From: Ophioderma brevispina
Lineage: Eukaryota > Echinodermata > Ophiuroidea > Amphilepidida > Ophiodermatidae
Reading direction: 5' to 3'
Length of the DNA: 64,000 bases
Assembly: GCA_023653785.1 (NCBI GenBank)
Contig: JAMKCH010014179.1
Coordinates: 1 to 64,000 of the forward strand
Of this stretch, positions 46,561-59,088 are shown one piece after another; the stretch's first letter is position 1, and the number at the start of each line of letters is the position of its first letter. A model generated the notes under the pieces. That model was not told the DNA's origin. It ran no database searches and worked only from the letters and a program-made list of their open reading frames with translations. Position numbers and translations under genes: made by a program.

Positions 46561-49500
46561 GGTCCCGTACGGAAACTCCTAACAAAACCCCCTGGTCACG
46601 AATCGCGAAAGCCGAGGCGAGAACCGCGAAATTCTAGTTCTCATAATGGCAATTGCGCACGCCTGAGGTGAAAGAAAGATTGTCTTCTTTGAGGCGGTTA
46701 ATTTAAATCAAGAAGACTGACGTGTCATTTCATTCGTTGTGTGGCCATGGGTTAGACAAAATTAACCACCCAATAGAACCAAACATCCAACAACTGTATT
46801 TTGGCGGATTGTTTGTAGCGACTTGACATTATGTGGTTATACAAGCACCCAAACTAATAATTATTCGTGCAATATTCAAAAAGTCAGCGCCCAGCAAGGA
46901 AGATGGTTTTTTTGAATGCGTTTTTCACCCCCTTGGGCCAAAACTTTGGGAAAGAAATGCAATGTCACAAATACAAGATGACAAAATTACACAAATTTGC
47001 TGAGCACGGAATTGCATAGCTTTTCATAGATCTCCAAGAGGAGGGTGGCCAACAACGCGTGGACCAAGCGATGTAATTCTGTTCTAAGCTGCCAGAGAAA
47101 GAAAAATCGGGAACTGCTGTACCCGAACCGTATGCTAAGGTTACCAACTCTCGAAAACCGTGTTCAGCAACGTATATTCCCTTTTCCCGATATATGATGG
47201 ATAAAACAGATACATGATGAAAGCGTCCACTGGTGAAGGTTTGTATGTCGCTACTGTGCCGTCCGTTATCGCATAACAAGTATTCTATATATCCCATATG
47301 CACTGGCGCGAATTTAAAATCGCGCATGGTCAGCAAAATCTCTTTAATTCATTTTATTTTATGGTAGTATAATTCCTTTTTTTCTATGAAACCATCGATA
47401 TGTGTTCAATAATTATTGTTAGCGTATATTATAAAAATTATTCGTAGTACAGGTTCTGTAATTCCACAAGTTCAAATCAATAATCTCCGAAGGAAACGGA
47501 AAGGAATGGCCTACCTGGAGCTATTGCTTTGCAGACAAAGGATGGAGTTGGAGAGAGCGAGCCAACTAAAGATTGAAAGACTACGCACAGGATATGTGAT
47601 GCAGCAAAGCAAGAGCGCCATTAAAGCAAATTAGCACATTTTTAAGAGCGGCCCCCAATCTTCAAAAATTTGATATGTTTGCAGAATTATGTTGAACTTG
47701 TCTACGAAACTATACCTCCAAACGAGAAGTAAAAAACGTGTATTTATCATAAAATAAGCCGAGTGTAAGTAAAATTGGGGTCTCCCAGAGTGGACTTAAC
47801 GGCGGAGCCGGAAGCGGCAATTGCTACGTTTACGTCCGTCCATGAGGAAAATGTGCCACATCAAGAAAATAACCTCTAACTTGACTTGCCTGAACCAATA
47901 ACAACAAACTAATGGATGAGCGTTTAGATATATACATGGCGCTATTTCACGGTATTTTTCACAGTGGAAGGCTCGTTTCCAGAAGCCGGTTTGAATATAT
48001 CGGGGATCTCGATATTAATTATTCTAATTACAAAATCCTCCGTTTTGCGACACATAGACATTTGCGAGCTTAAACCATTCACAGGTTGTGTACGAGCCGT
48101 TATCAATGCAAACCGTGTAAAGAATCTCAAAATTTTTGAAAAATTGAGGGCCCGATCTTCAAAACAATTGCTAATATTACTTTAATTTGGTGGAAGCTTC
48201 AGATTTTCTCTTGAGGGACTTTAATTTGCATGTTGCCGAATCAATTGAAGGCCCAGAAATACAATTGTGTTGTTGACAACTGTTTTATCGGGTGCCAAGG
48301 GGGGAACTAATGTTTTACAGATAGATGAAAATTTTGACAAAAGTGAATACATTACAAAGGACTATTTGAATCCTGTTATATGGACCTCCATTTCTGTTAT
48401 TAAAATATTAATTTGATTTTCAATTCTATTTGAGAAAGATTTCTCACGGGAAAAGTACTTTGTTTATGATTAAAAAGAGAGCAGGGGATTCCCAAGTGCT
48501 ATATTGAGCTCACACCTGTTAGATAGATTGCACAATAGGGGAAATGGGAGTTCCCCAAGATGTAAACTAAGTCAACTTGTTTAAGCTTTAAGATCTGGGG
48601 ATTCCCCATGAAGTTATAAATGTGAAATGATGCAATTCAGATGATGTAAATTTTGTGAAATCTGATTTGACAGTGCTAGGTTATGTTTATGCATGATGAT
48701 GATGTAATGATTATTGTTAGAAACGGGAATCTAGCTGTGAGAAGTTAAATACTTGTGACTGAAAGACTGAGGGGCCAGCAGTAGTAACCAGGAAGCTATA
48801 CAATATGGTTATTTATAGCTAGTTTTAATCTACAATAGTGGTAGATTTGAGCTTTACATATTGCCAGGATTTATATAATATTGGATGCCGCCGGAGCTTG
48901 ATAGCTAAAGTGTCTGCTGTCGTCTTTTAAGCCAGAAAAAGCTCAGTTTTGGAATAAAAAAGATGATCCCAGTTGTTGGTCCTATTATGAGAACATTAGC
49001 GACAGGCAGACTATGGTGGTAGAATACCCTGTAGTGTATTGCAGAAGGGACTTAGTGTCGGCGAGGAAACTGCGTCGTTTCTTGAATGTGGACAAAATTC
49101 CTTTCAACACTCAAAGATTCGCACCATGGAATACACCCGTGGATATTTATGTGAACTATGCGCTCTCATTTTGGACGTCTTCGCTTGAGGACATATCATC
49201 GTTGACTACAACACTTTCAACACAGTGCACGAATGAACTCTTAAGTATCCTATCTTAATATTGTGTGTAATATTAATATATGTAATATTTTTGGACCTAC
49301 CCAAATTCTTGAACCAAACCGATTTTAAAAATCATTAAATCTGGTTTATATCAAATTCAGATCACATTGTGCACAAGGCTCATTATTTGTGTTTGAAAGG
49401 TTATTTCTAACTTTGACGTTCCGAGACAGCATGACAAACCCCCCAGCAAACATGGAAATCAACACAATATATTGGGTTACTGATTGGTTCCAACATTACC

Positions 49501-50418
49501 ATTCTAAAAAACGTTGAGAGGTTTCGCTAAAGGCAGGAGAGCAAGAGGCCCCATTGGCCAGCGTTATTCAATGTAATATTGGCCATTTTGCTTTAGACCA
49601 AGCAAATTTGAAAATCTTGTGGGTGAAGCGGCGAGAAGACGAAAGGCTGACTGGATATCGTTTGGACATGAGGCCCCTTTTCCAATACGGACAATCATGT
49701 AAGGGCGTCATCAAACTTGCATAATGTCGCTTGTCAAAAACATCTTTATGAGTACCTTCAGGGTATGACACATGTTGTATTAGGCCTAAAATTTCCCTTT
49801 TTCAGCCTTCGGTATAATACCAATAGGCGATACAATCAAAATGGTGCAATGCCATTTGCAAATGGACCTAATTCAACATCTTTAGTGATTTTATCCAGGA
49901 GTTGCAAGGTTTTGGGGTGTATAATAATTATAAATTAGGGCTGGTTTTTGATATTAGCGGTATCGGTTTGCGCAGGGCTAGAGAGCGCATAGCTCGGTAG
50001 CCATGGGGCGTATGTCTAAGGGTATTATGTTTGAGTAGAGAATAATTTGGAAAGGGAAGGTTCTGGAGTTTTGAGTTATGCGCCGGTAATTACAGAAGCA
50101 TTGATTTGATGTGAAATTTTAATAGCAGTGGCGATAAAAACAGTGGCAACGGACGTACTGATTATTACACTGCGTAGGCCTATTATTGATGGCTGTAGCA
50201 TTAATTGACCAATTTGAGTGGTGTTAGTAAATCATGATAATTTAGGAAAATATTATTGACTTCAAAATTCCGTCGGGGTAGTGGATTTATTAACCCGCTG
50301 TAAGATAGTTGATAATTCAATAACGGTCATTTAGATATAAATATTCGTGACCAGGCCTGGCTTAGCTTTAAGTCAAGTCTGTGTGTGACCGTTCGAATGC
50401 GTAAGAGGGCATCATTAA
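46561..50418. other. No recognised gene
   Basis: Open frames of 60-123 codons, the longest at 46965-47336 (-), show no known domain or convincing splice borders. This interval could contain the first ALDH exon, but none was recognised. Confidence 0.4.
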
Positions 50419-50786
50419 CACTGTTTTTATAAAAAATTCCGTTAATCTACGGAAATTTCTGGCAGCAGTTTACCAGTCATTTTTGGGGTTAAATTTTTAC
50501 AGAAATTTCTTTCAATTATTAACGGACAATTTTGACAGTTCATTTTACAGAAAATTTGTCTCATATTACGGAAAAAAATGTGTATTTAACAGGAATTTTC
50601 CGTAATTTAAAACGTACGGAACCAAAAAAAATCCGGGAAATTTTTGCTGCCAGGGAAATTTTTGAAATATTTCCGTTAATTAACATTTTTTATGTTTTTT
50701 GGTTTTTATTCTTATGGTTTCTAAAAACAGATTTTCCGAAATTACGGAAAATCTGTTTTCTTAATTACCGGACATTTTTAACAGTG
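50419..50786. mobile_element. MITE with CACTGTT termini
   Basis: The element starts CACTGTTTTTATAAAAAATT and ends with ATTTTTAACAGTG. Multiple TTTCCGTAA/TTACGGAAA words make nested hairpins, including the perfect ACAGATTTTCCG / CGGAAAATCTGT pair near 50728-50758. It is about 368 bp, and TA may be the flanking duplication. Confidence 0.75.
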
Positions 50787-51898
50787 TACCGTTAGGTCTT
50801 TGATAAAGACCAGCACTCGGGTTACGTCGAATGTTGATGCCGATTTTAATTCAACGTTGCTGTTAAGGTGGCATGTCCTATCCCAACTGTACAGAACCCA
50901 TGTATGGCTCCAACATCTGATCGATTACGCTGTGTGAAACGGAGATACAGGAATGCTTCTGCTTTGCGATGTAGTTAATATAAACGAGTAACGAGATGAA
51001 TAGTTTGTTGTCACGTGTCAGGTACCGGGTCACGTGTCAGGTATCTTGTATCAGTGGCCTCTTCGGGGGCGACCGAATATATAAAATCGACTATGTTAAA
51101 TAATCAAGGTCTGTACATGACCCTCTGCCCAAAGTGCATATTTTTTTCAAAAGACCCGTTTATATGTCTAAACAGTACAAAAATTTACCTTTTCCATACT
51201 AATTCAAAAACGACGTACGATGACGATAATCGGTGTTTTTTCAATGTTAGGGGATACGTAACGAGATCATTTGTACCTGACATGGGTCACCCGAAGCAAA
51301 AAATAAAACCAATTCAATGCCGTGACGTCATCAAATCTGTATTTTTTCCAAATATTGCTGGTATGCCCATAATAAAATTCCTTTTTAGATTAACATCTGT
51401 ATATTGTTCTTTAATAATATATTCAATTGTACCCGCATGAATGTGAAAAAGATGGGTCCTAAGTCTGCAAACTGAAACCATTGTCAAGCCCGGCCTCTAA
51501 AGACCCTTACCGTGGACTGTATGTGCAGACGGATCCCCGTTTTCGTTTTCAGGGGCTTACAAGCCACTTAGTGGCGCGGCTGCGAGTGGTTATGCGTCAA
51601 GAGCCGCAATAGGATTTTTCACAACTGATTTCAAATTGCAACAATCCTCTATCGATTCTCTCCCTCGCGTAGCCTAATTTAAAGGCACGCCCCTAGAAAG
51701 CCACAGCCATTAGATATTACATATGTCCAAAACCTAACCTAGAGAATATATGACACAAGGCAGCCCAGTGATTTTGCACTTTTGAATCAGCTCTTCATAG
51801 GCAAACTATTTGAGTTTGAAACTAGGACGTTACCCGTTTGCCCGTGTTCGCCAAATTGTACGGAAATCCTAATGTGGTTTTTTTTTTCTTTCAACTAG
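50787..51898. other. ALDH 5' flank or intron; no gene seen
   Basis: The + strand frame at 51015-51440 (141 codons) lacks any recognised domain. A CACGTGTCAGGTA word is duplicated at 51012 and 51031. Confidence 0.4.
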
Positions 51899-52002
51899 AT
51901 TTCATCAACAATGAATTTGTAAATTACAGTGAGTGAAAAAACTTCCCAACTCTAAACCCATCCACGGTGAGAAGATATGTGAGGTTTTCAAGAAGGTGAT
52001 AA
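51899..52002 (+). CDS. Aldehyde dehydrogenase (ALDH1A/ALDH2 class), exon 2
   Basis: After the acceptor TTTTCTTTCAACTAG comes FINNEFVN, the conserved N-terminal strand of ALDH1/ALDH2 enzymes. Then, in shifting frames, come a TVSGKN-like word, FPTLNPST, GEKICEV and EGDK at the usual spacing. To keep the protein in register, one extra T (51925) and missing G's near 51934, 51966 and 51992 are needed. A missing T near 51900 and a missing G at the donor (52003) would also restore phase-0 borders. All are mononucleotide-run lengths, and the amino acids themselves are well kept. The plain frame gives a TGA at 51934. A GTAGTA donor at 52003 starts a TAG-rich intron. An alternative GTGAGT donor at 51929 would give a 30-nt mini-exon but would drop the conserved FPTLNPST segment. 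Confidence 0.8.
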
Positions 52003-52345
52003 GTAGTAGTAGGATGTAGTAGCCAGTAGTAGTTAGCAGTAGCAGGAACAGTAGCAGTAGTAAGTAACAGTTGCGAACCAGATTTTTCAGGGGGGGAGCG
52101 GGACGGGACAAAGGGGGGGGGGGGCATATTTCCTCGGGGGGAAAGCATATGTTAAAAATTGTTAGTATAGTATATTCCTTATGTTGTTTTCATGTAAATT
52201 AGCATGTTGTGCTTGAAATTCCACTTAATTTTCAGAGGGGGGAAAGGGGGGAGATTCCCCACAATGGGGAAGCTGACCCCTGGTACCCACTGAGGAGTAG
52301 TAGTAGTAGTAGCAACAGTAGTAGTATTAGTAGTAGTAGTAGTAG
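52003..52345 (+). repeat. TAG/AGT trinucleotide repeats in ALDH intron
   Basis: Imperfect TAG repeats occupy 52003-52070, starting right at the exon 2 donor, and again 52292-52345. G-runs lie between them at 52089-52140. Confidence 0.85.
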
Positions 52346-53074
52346 TTTGTTTCAAAACACCCCTACGTACTGAATTATCATTATCGCCAAGGAACGAAGC
52401 TATTTGTAATCGTAACGAAAAAAAAAACAACAGGGATTTTTTTTTTTTTTAAAAAAAAAAACCAAAACAAAAACAAACCAAAGCAGACCTAGCATTTGCT
52501 CTCTGTTGAAAGTAGAACTATTAAGGGTTTCGGGGAAAAAAATTGAGGAATAAGTCGTCTTGATTTGATTAAAGTTAATAGAAACTATTGACGTAACTAA
52601 TACCACTTACGCACTTTGAAACTGAAGAAATTTTCGAATTCGAATGTTTTTAAATATTTCATCTTGTCACTTTGGTAACATTCTGCTTCGTAGTAGTTTG
52701 CATTTAAGAAAGAGCATACAGTATAGTCAAAGAAAACGTTCATATGACCGTACAATTGAGTATAATATATTATACACAATTTTTTTTTGCTGAAATGATA
52801 GATTAGGGTGTGTAGAATAAAAATCTGCCGGGTGCCACCTGGGCATCCTTGGGCATTTGAGAAATCCAAGATGGCGTCGCCATAAATGATAATTATCTGT
52901 TCAACCCTATATTATCAAACTACGGAGTTAATAAAAATACTATAGGATCCAGTGAACAAGTGCATGGCACTTGTAACATTAAGTCATACTTTTACTCCAA
53001 TAATTTTAAAATATGCCATATAACAGCAAATACCTGCGATAAAAAGAGACATTAAATTATGTTGTTAGACACAA

Positions 53075-53583
53075 TAAATGTATTTCTGATACTCTTTAAA
53101 GTTGTAACATGACGTAAATCAATATGCCAGCCAAAAACGTGAATATCTGCAAAACATACTTTACACAATTTTATAAGTATTACAGCCTTCAAATTGAAAT
53201 CAATGTCTCAATGACATTAGAAATGTACCTTTGATTCTAACCAATGTACAACATACATTTCAATTTGTTTTAAATGCGCCAAAATCGAAATAAAACTAAT
53301 ATGGTGCAAAGTTGTCCAAATACCATAGGAATTACATTTTTTTTCACATAATATTGCACTCAATTTATAATTTGACCCATTTTTATTTATCGGGATTACC
53401 TGATATCACTTGGTTACGATCATATGTACATTTCTAATTCTTTCATTGACACAATAATTTATACTTGAAGGTAATATTTAGAAATTTGTGTCAAGTATTT
53501 TTTTGAAGATATTCACGTTTTTGGCTTCCATATTGATTGACGTCATGTTACAACTTTAAAAGTATCATAAATACATTTTACGG
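53075..53583. mobile_element. Hairpin (foldback) MITE in ALDH intron
   Basis: About 180-bp arms at 53075-53255 and 53400-53583 pair along their length: AAATGTATTT, GTTGTAACATGACGT, CAAAAACGTGAATATC and TTAGAAATGTAC occur in both in inverse order. The loop is about 145 bp. It ends 81 bp before ALDH exon 3. Confidence 0.82.
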
Positions 53584-53664
53584 TCAGGTCATAACTTGGA
53601 TTATATCTCTCCGACTAGTATGTCATCCATTGCATCACATTTTGTACTGTTAATATCCTCTTAG

Positions 53665-53805
53665 ATTGATATCAACATGGCTGTCGCAGCAGCACAAGAA
53701 GCTTTTAAACTTGGATCACCATGGCGACGGATGGATGCTTCTGAGAGAGGGCGTCTACTTTATAAATTGGCGGATCATATAAGTAGAGATTCAGAATACA
53801 TCTGC
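53665..53805 (+). CDS. Aldehyde dehydrogenase (ALDH1A/ALDH2 class), exon 3
   Basis: This is a clean 141-nt exon of 47 codons between a TATCCTCTTAG acceptor and a GTGAGT donor, phase 0 at both ends. It reads [20 protein letters not shown], then [20 protein letters not shown], the helical N-terminal part of the NAD-binding domain. The [21 protein letters not shown] wording is diagnostic for the ALDH1A/ALDH2 branch of cytosolic or mitochondrial NAD-dependent aldehyde dehydrogenases. No frame error is present, in contrast to exon 2. The methionine inside the exon (53677) is not the start, because conserved ALDH sequence precedes it. Confidence 0.95.
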
Positions 53806-54183
53806 GTGAGTTGAACTGCAATGGTTTAAAAAATGGAAATATTACCTCAAATATAGCTTACATTGTGATCCACAACTTCGCCTACCCACTAAACTAACAA
53901 AAAGTGAGAATTGAATATCATCTTAGACGTTGACCTAAGTATAGCATGTGTGTTTGGTTTTATCTGCAAATTAAATCTACTCTGGAAGAAATTTGTAATT
54001 TTGTATGTTTTTCCGTAAACTGAATAAATGACAAGTGGCCTATGGTGCACCGTGATTAAAATAGTTGCCCGTAACATAAAAGCGCACTGTCCGAATCAAC
54101 TGACCCTTCTATAGAGCGGTAGAAAGGACTTGGGTCAAACATCATCGTTCATGTCCCACTACATCTCAGCTCTGACACCTTTT

Positions 54184-57100
54184 AGTATGGACCCTCTACA
54201 TCAATGCAAGATAGTTAGTGGTGTCAAATTGTGGTGTCACTTTTTCAATAGGGGTCAATTTAGGGGTCAATTTAATTAAATGACTAAAAGTGCAAAAAAG
54301 GTCAATTTCCATTTGTACAGGGGTCAAAATCAGAAGTTGCTCCAATTTTGGTAAAAAATGAAACAAACTGTTCCTCTAGCTTAATGTATCAAAATAAGGA
54401 ATAGTTTGTAGCATCTGCAATGCATAGTTATCATGCTATGTGACATAATAGGTCATGGGGCAACATAATCCAATTGCCATTGACCTTCTTTGACCTTTAT
54501 CTCGGTAAGTAAACATTTAACATAATCAAAACTATACTTTTTGGGAGTCCTCATACCTAAGGCAATAATTTGCAAGCATTTAAAATATAATCAAAGTAAC
54601 TTGTGATGTTGACCCCTGTACAAATTGAGTTTGACCTTTTTTGCACTTTTAGCCATTTTTACCCATAAATCTAAAACTAATGGTAATAGATGGTACAAAC
54701 TATACATGTTTGGAAACCTTGTGACTAGACGAACAATATACATATAGCCCAGTCCCTAAGCACAATATTGTGCACTTTTTCCTAAAAAGCGTGATGATGA
54801 AAACTTGGCATGCAGTTACATATGAGCCCCACGAACAATTTTGATCGAGTGCCCAAAATGTAGCGCCCCCTAGTGGCCTACAGCGCCCTCTATTGTTTTA
54901 CTACCCATATTAAATATTCCTTTCACGAGCTTATATGCCATAAAAATAACAAACATTTTTTGACCAAGAAGGTCCAATAAGGTTTAAAATGTTGCACATA
55001 TATTATAAACTATTCATTGACGTCAATATTAATATGGCGGCCATTTAGATTTCAAAATGGCCGCCAATGAAAGCCAACATTTTAAGCCTAACTTGCGTTA
55101 AGAATGATAAAATGCTAATTTTGAGGACAAACCCCCCTTAGTAATGCTGAGGACGTGGAGTTCAGGAAAAGCACACTACGCTATTGCAGGAGTAACAGAT
55201 AGCAGTAAATCATGAATTTCAAGATGGCGGTTGATTTCAAAATGGCCGCCAATGAACTATATTTGGGAATGAAGCCAAATGAAGCATACTTTTGAAGGGT
55301 TAAATGATCATTTGTCAGCTATTTTGACGACTGAATACGGTTCAGTAAGTGCTGCAATATATCTGGCCATTGATTTAGGTCAATTTGATATCAATATACC
55401 TACCGCCCTCAGATTTCAAAATGGCTGCACTAAATATACACTAATATCCACATAAGCATTACTCACGCTTATGAATGATTGAAAAAAAAGACTAAGGACG
55501 GTCCCACCTTGACAATGCTAAAGAGTTTTCTAGAAAGAAACACTGCTGACATTGTAGTAGCCACAATTAGCAGCAATCTTGAATATCACGATGGCGACTG
55601 AAACCCCTCAACCACATGGGCGCCATTGAAACATTTTTGCAATCTATCTACCTCTGAACCATTTGATCTTAGTTCTACTGACGAAAACCTAGTTCTAATT
55701 GTAAGAATTCAAAATGACCCAACTTTGTAGGCAGGCCTAGTTAGTATGCTTTCCATGCCAAGCAGCTACTAAGTATCTTAGTATCCTGAGTTAGTTATTT
55801 TGGCCATCTGTTGATGCTAGCAAAAGTAGAAGTGCATTAGTCAAGATATTCTGGTTGCATCCATGCTCTTGAAGCAACTACTTCGAACCAGCTGACTCAA
55901 GTTTTGCCACCGTAGAGATGGTTGTCCATATGTAGTTGGTCTCTTGCTCTCTGCTTTCCGGCCGGTTCATTTGCTTATGCTTATCTGGTTTCGCGCCTTC
56001 TCCACATGCTTCCGTCCCAATATAGGACAAAGTAGGACTAGGATGTAAAATGACAGAACAAAGTACCCCAAATGAGATATCCAGGACTTTCAATAAGGCT
56101 CCCTGGAAAGCCTGCAGACTGGAGGGATAGTTTAGTACAGATGACTCTATGGACGCCTCACAAACATGCCCTCATTGTAGACCATTTGGTACAGTGTATC
56201 AAGGGCAACCATTTTCTTGTTGATTGTGGTATATATAAGAGGGGTTCTTTTGGCCAAAGTTTACCACCACTTCTCAAAAATAGCATAATTTTATTAGGTG
56301 GAACCAACATTTTTTTTTTAATTTTACAAATTTGATTAATTTGGCCTACACGATTGGGCCTCGTGCATTTACAGTAGAAAATTGGGTATATAGCCATGAT
56401 TCTGCTTCAGATTCTAAGAGGTACATTTCTACCAAACCAAATTGGGGCCCAATACTATAAAACACCAAATTCAGAATCATTGACTTATTGGCCTAAAACA
56501 CATAGGTAGTTGAAAGCCTGTACTAAAAAGGACCTAGACTAAGGGGTTTTTTTCAAAAGTCTATTGTGCAAACGTTAGCGGAACGTTAAGCTGATTTTTT
56601 TTAAAACAAAAACTTTTTATTTTTTTTATGGACATTTTTAAAAAGATATGCATGCCTATTCTTGTATTGGATACAATCTGACACAAAATGTTGCCACACT
56701 TTTCTTACCGTAACGGAACAAGTTGAACCTGAAATTGGTTACAGTGCGCCTAACAATACTCAAACAAGTGATGGTAGGGAAAAGGGGCCGAGGTTTTAGG
56801 GATGGGCAAAAGCTTCAAGCTGCCACCAAAACAATCCAAACCAGGACTTTTTATTTTCTATTTTCGATTATAGGTGCAAAATTAAAGGTGGGGGACCCAA
56901 TGGACAACCCATATACTACATCAAAATGAGATTTTGGGTAGATCAAGAGAAGAAAGGTCATATTTTCTCAGTATACCCCAGTGAACTTTAAAGCCCAGTA
57001 AATGTTTTCACTTGAATATGAACAAAAACATCCCCAAATGTTGTCGACCACTTAATTATACACAGTCCCTATGGCAGTTTAGTTTGTACATTATCAAGCT

Positions 57101-58796
57101 TGAGGAGTCAAGTGTTGTTGAAATATCGGATTCAAAATGTTCATGATAAAAATCGGACGATTTACGCCCAATATTAATTGCTCTCGCATATAAGTTTTAA
57201 AATATGGGCTCAACTGCCATCTCACCCAATATTCTTACAAACTCATAGCTCGACAATTAATTTGGGCTTAACGATTCCAATCTTATATCACATTATGCTT
57301 TTGCTAAGCCAAATGGCTTGACCCGATTTGACCCAAAATTTGAATTTTTGTTGTTTTTATGAAAATCGGCCATGATCGTTTCACCGTCTTATTTTATTCT
57401 CTTATTCCAAAACTTTTAGAAGATGTTACTATGAAATTAACAGTGCATGCTTGGCAGATTCCATACGCTTCAGAAAATGTTTGTCAGGATATTGAACAAA
57501 TCTAAATAAACACTTGGGCTATTCACAAATTACTAATAGCAACGAGTGTAGGATGTTAAGGACATGCCCAAACCTGTGTGCCAATTGATCATTGTCCCAT
57601 TATCTTGACACTAAGATACACTCAAACCTAGAGAATTTCTCATCAGACCAACGTTTAACAATCCCATTATACAAAAGTGTATTCTTAGTCGTTGTAGTCC
57701 CAATAAAGAATGTAACTTGCATTCAATACACAGGGCTCATATCTTCTAATCTGTTGGATTTGTTAGCTGCTCAATAAAGAAAAATAATAAGATAGAAACA
57801 TCACATAATATTCAGTGCTGGAATTTCTCCAAACCGAATTCGTTTAACAAGTACCAAGTATGTGTGTTCTTTATACCTTTACATTTCGAAACAGCTTGTT
57901 AGCAGTTCAATTGAAATTAATATAAGTTGAAGTAAGGCCTACCATGGATAATCCGTGGGGCCCATTTGGAAATCTAATATGGCAGCAATATTGACTTTGA
58001 TCTAAAAATTACTGAGAAATAAGGAGTGTTCTAAAATCTAGACAGGAATTGTTTGACCAAAACGGTGAAATTTGATCACCAACCCTTCAAGAGGTAAATT
58101 TCTTCATTGGGGCGTAAAAATTTGACATAAAATAGTTTCATTAGCGGCCCGTTGAAATCAGATGCCATCTTGAAATTCTAGATTAGATTTCTGCTATCTG
58201 GTACAACTGCAATGCCATAAATGGTTTTATGAACTCCTCAGCATTACCAATGTTGGATTGTCCTTAACATTAGTGTTTTTTATCCTTCTTAAACTCAATT
58301 TAGGCTTAAGTTATAGATTTCCCAGTGGGGCGGCCATTTTGAAATTAAGATGGCCCCAGCCATGTTGATTTTAACCTAACAATCAATAGCTCTAGACATA
58401 GCATCATTTTTAAATCTTTACTATACCTTACTTGGTAAACAAATAGTGGAATTATGGCATTAAGTCCTTGAAAGTAATATTTCCTAATGTGGGTTAAAAA
58501 CTATAGAGGGCGCTTTGTGGGCCAATAGGGGGCGCTACATTTTTGGCACTCGATCAGAAATTGTTTGGGCCTCAATATGTATAACAGATACCACGTTTCA
58601 TGCTTTTAGGAAAAAAGTGCACAATTCTGCCTTTTTTTGTGCTTAGGGATGGGAATAAAATTTCACACACGGGTGAAGTTATTTAAACGTTGGGACCCTG
58701 TGCAAACTTAAATTGGCCCTATTGAAAAGTGACACCACAATTTGACACACTAACTACCTGCATTGATGTTGCTAGTTTTGTAGAGGGTCCATTACT
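54184..58796. mobile_element. 4.6-kb element with ~1-kb inverted arms, in ALDH intron
   Basis: The outer ends TATGGACCCTCTACA (54186-) and TAGAGGGTCC (58781-58790) are inverted copies. Moving inward both arms carry AAATTGTGGTGTCACTTTT, GATCGAGTGCC, TGTAGCGCCCCCTA and GCGCCCTCTAT, then ATGGCGGCC/AAATGGCCGCC words, down to about 55.3 and 57.9 kb. The left arm holds a roughly 470-bp extra block at 54270-54740. The centre (55.3-57.9 kb) is mostly AT-rich. Two open frames there, 55878-56093 (-, starting MKVLDISFGVLCSV) and 56072-56335 (+, MRYPGLSIRLPGKP), match no family I know. No transposase motif was found, so this is a foldback-like or non-autonomous element. Confidence 0.75.
56072..56335 (+). 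CDS. Unrecognised open frame inside the inverted-repeat element
   Basis: This is an 87-codon frame in the single-copy centre of the 4.6-kb element, reading LPGKPADWRDSLVQMTLW and HALIVDHLVQCIKGNHFLVD near the start and middle. Composition is protein-like (charged and Trp residues, H-x-H and D-H-L words), and it overlaps the start of a - strand frame at 55878-56093 (GTEACGEGAKPDKHK) by 22 bp. Neither is recognised. It may be a fragment of an element-encoded protein or chance. Confidence 0.25.
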   Translation: MRYPGLSIRLPGKPADWRDSLVQMTLWTPHKHALIVDHLVQCIKGNHFLVDCGIYKRGSFGQSLPPLLKNSIILLGGTNIFFLILQI

Positions 58797-59088
58797 AATT
58801 AAATAAGGAACCCTATGATATTCTGCTCTGCTCTATTATAGAGGATATCTTCTAGTGAAACCATAAACAAAAAGAAGTGCTATAATTACGAAAATGGCCA
58901 CTTTAAAATAATGGTCAAATACTTATTTCAAAGTACCTTGCTAAAGTTGTTAAAAGATTCTTAACAAAGCTATCAATATTGGTGTCATTATATTTATTTT
59001 TATTGTTTATTCATTTATTTATTTGTATATGTTATTATTATGTTTTTTTTTAAAAATTGGGTTTTTTCGTACATATTGTTCCTCTCAG

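Noticed and set aside
46965..47336. 123-codon - strand open frame
   Set aside because: No domain, no clear splice borders, and a length possible by chance in this DNA.
51015..51440. 141-codon + strand open frame just upstream of the ALDH exons
   Set aside because: It does not contain the ALDH N-terminus (no KYTK-type word before FINNEF), has no recognised domain, and the surrounding DNA gives no splice signals that join exon 2.
51929..51934. GTGAGT as the donor of a 30-nt ALDH mini-exon
   Set aside because: Using it would discard FPTLNPST and the EGDK segment that follow at the right spacing. The GTGAGT is better read as Val-Ser codons of the ALDH protein.
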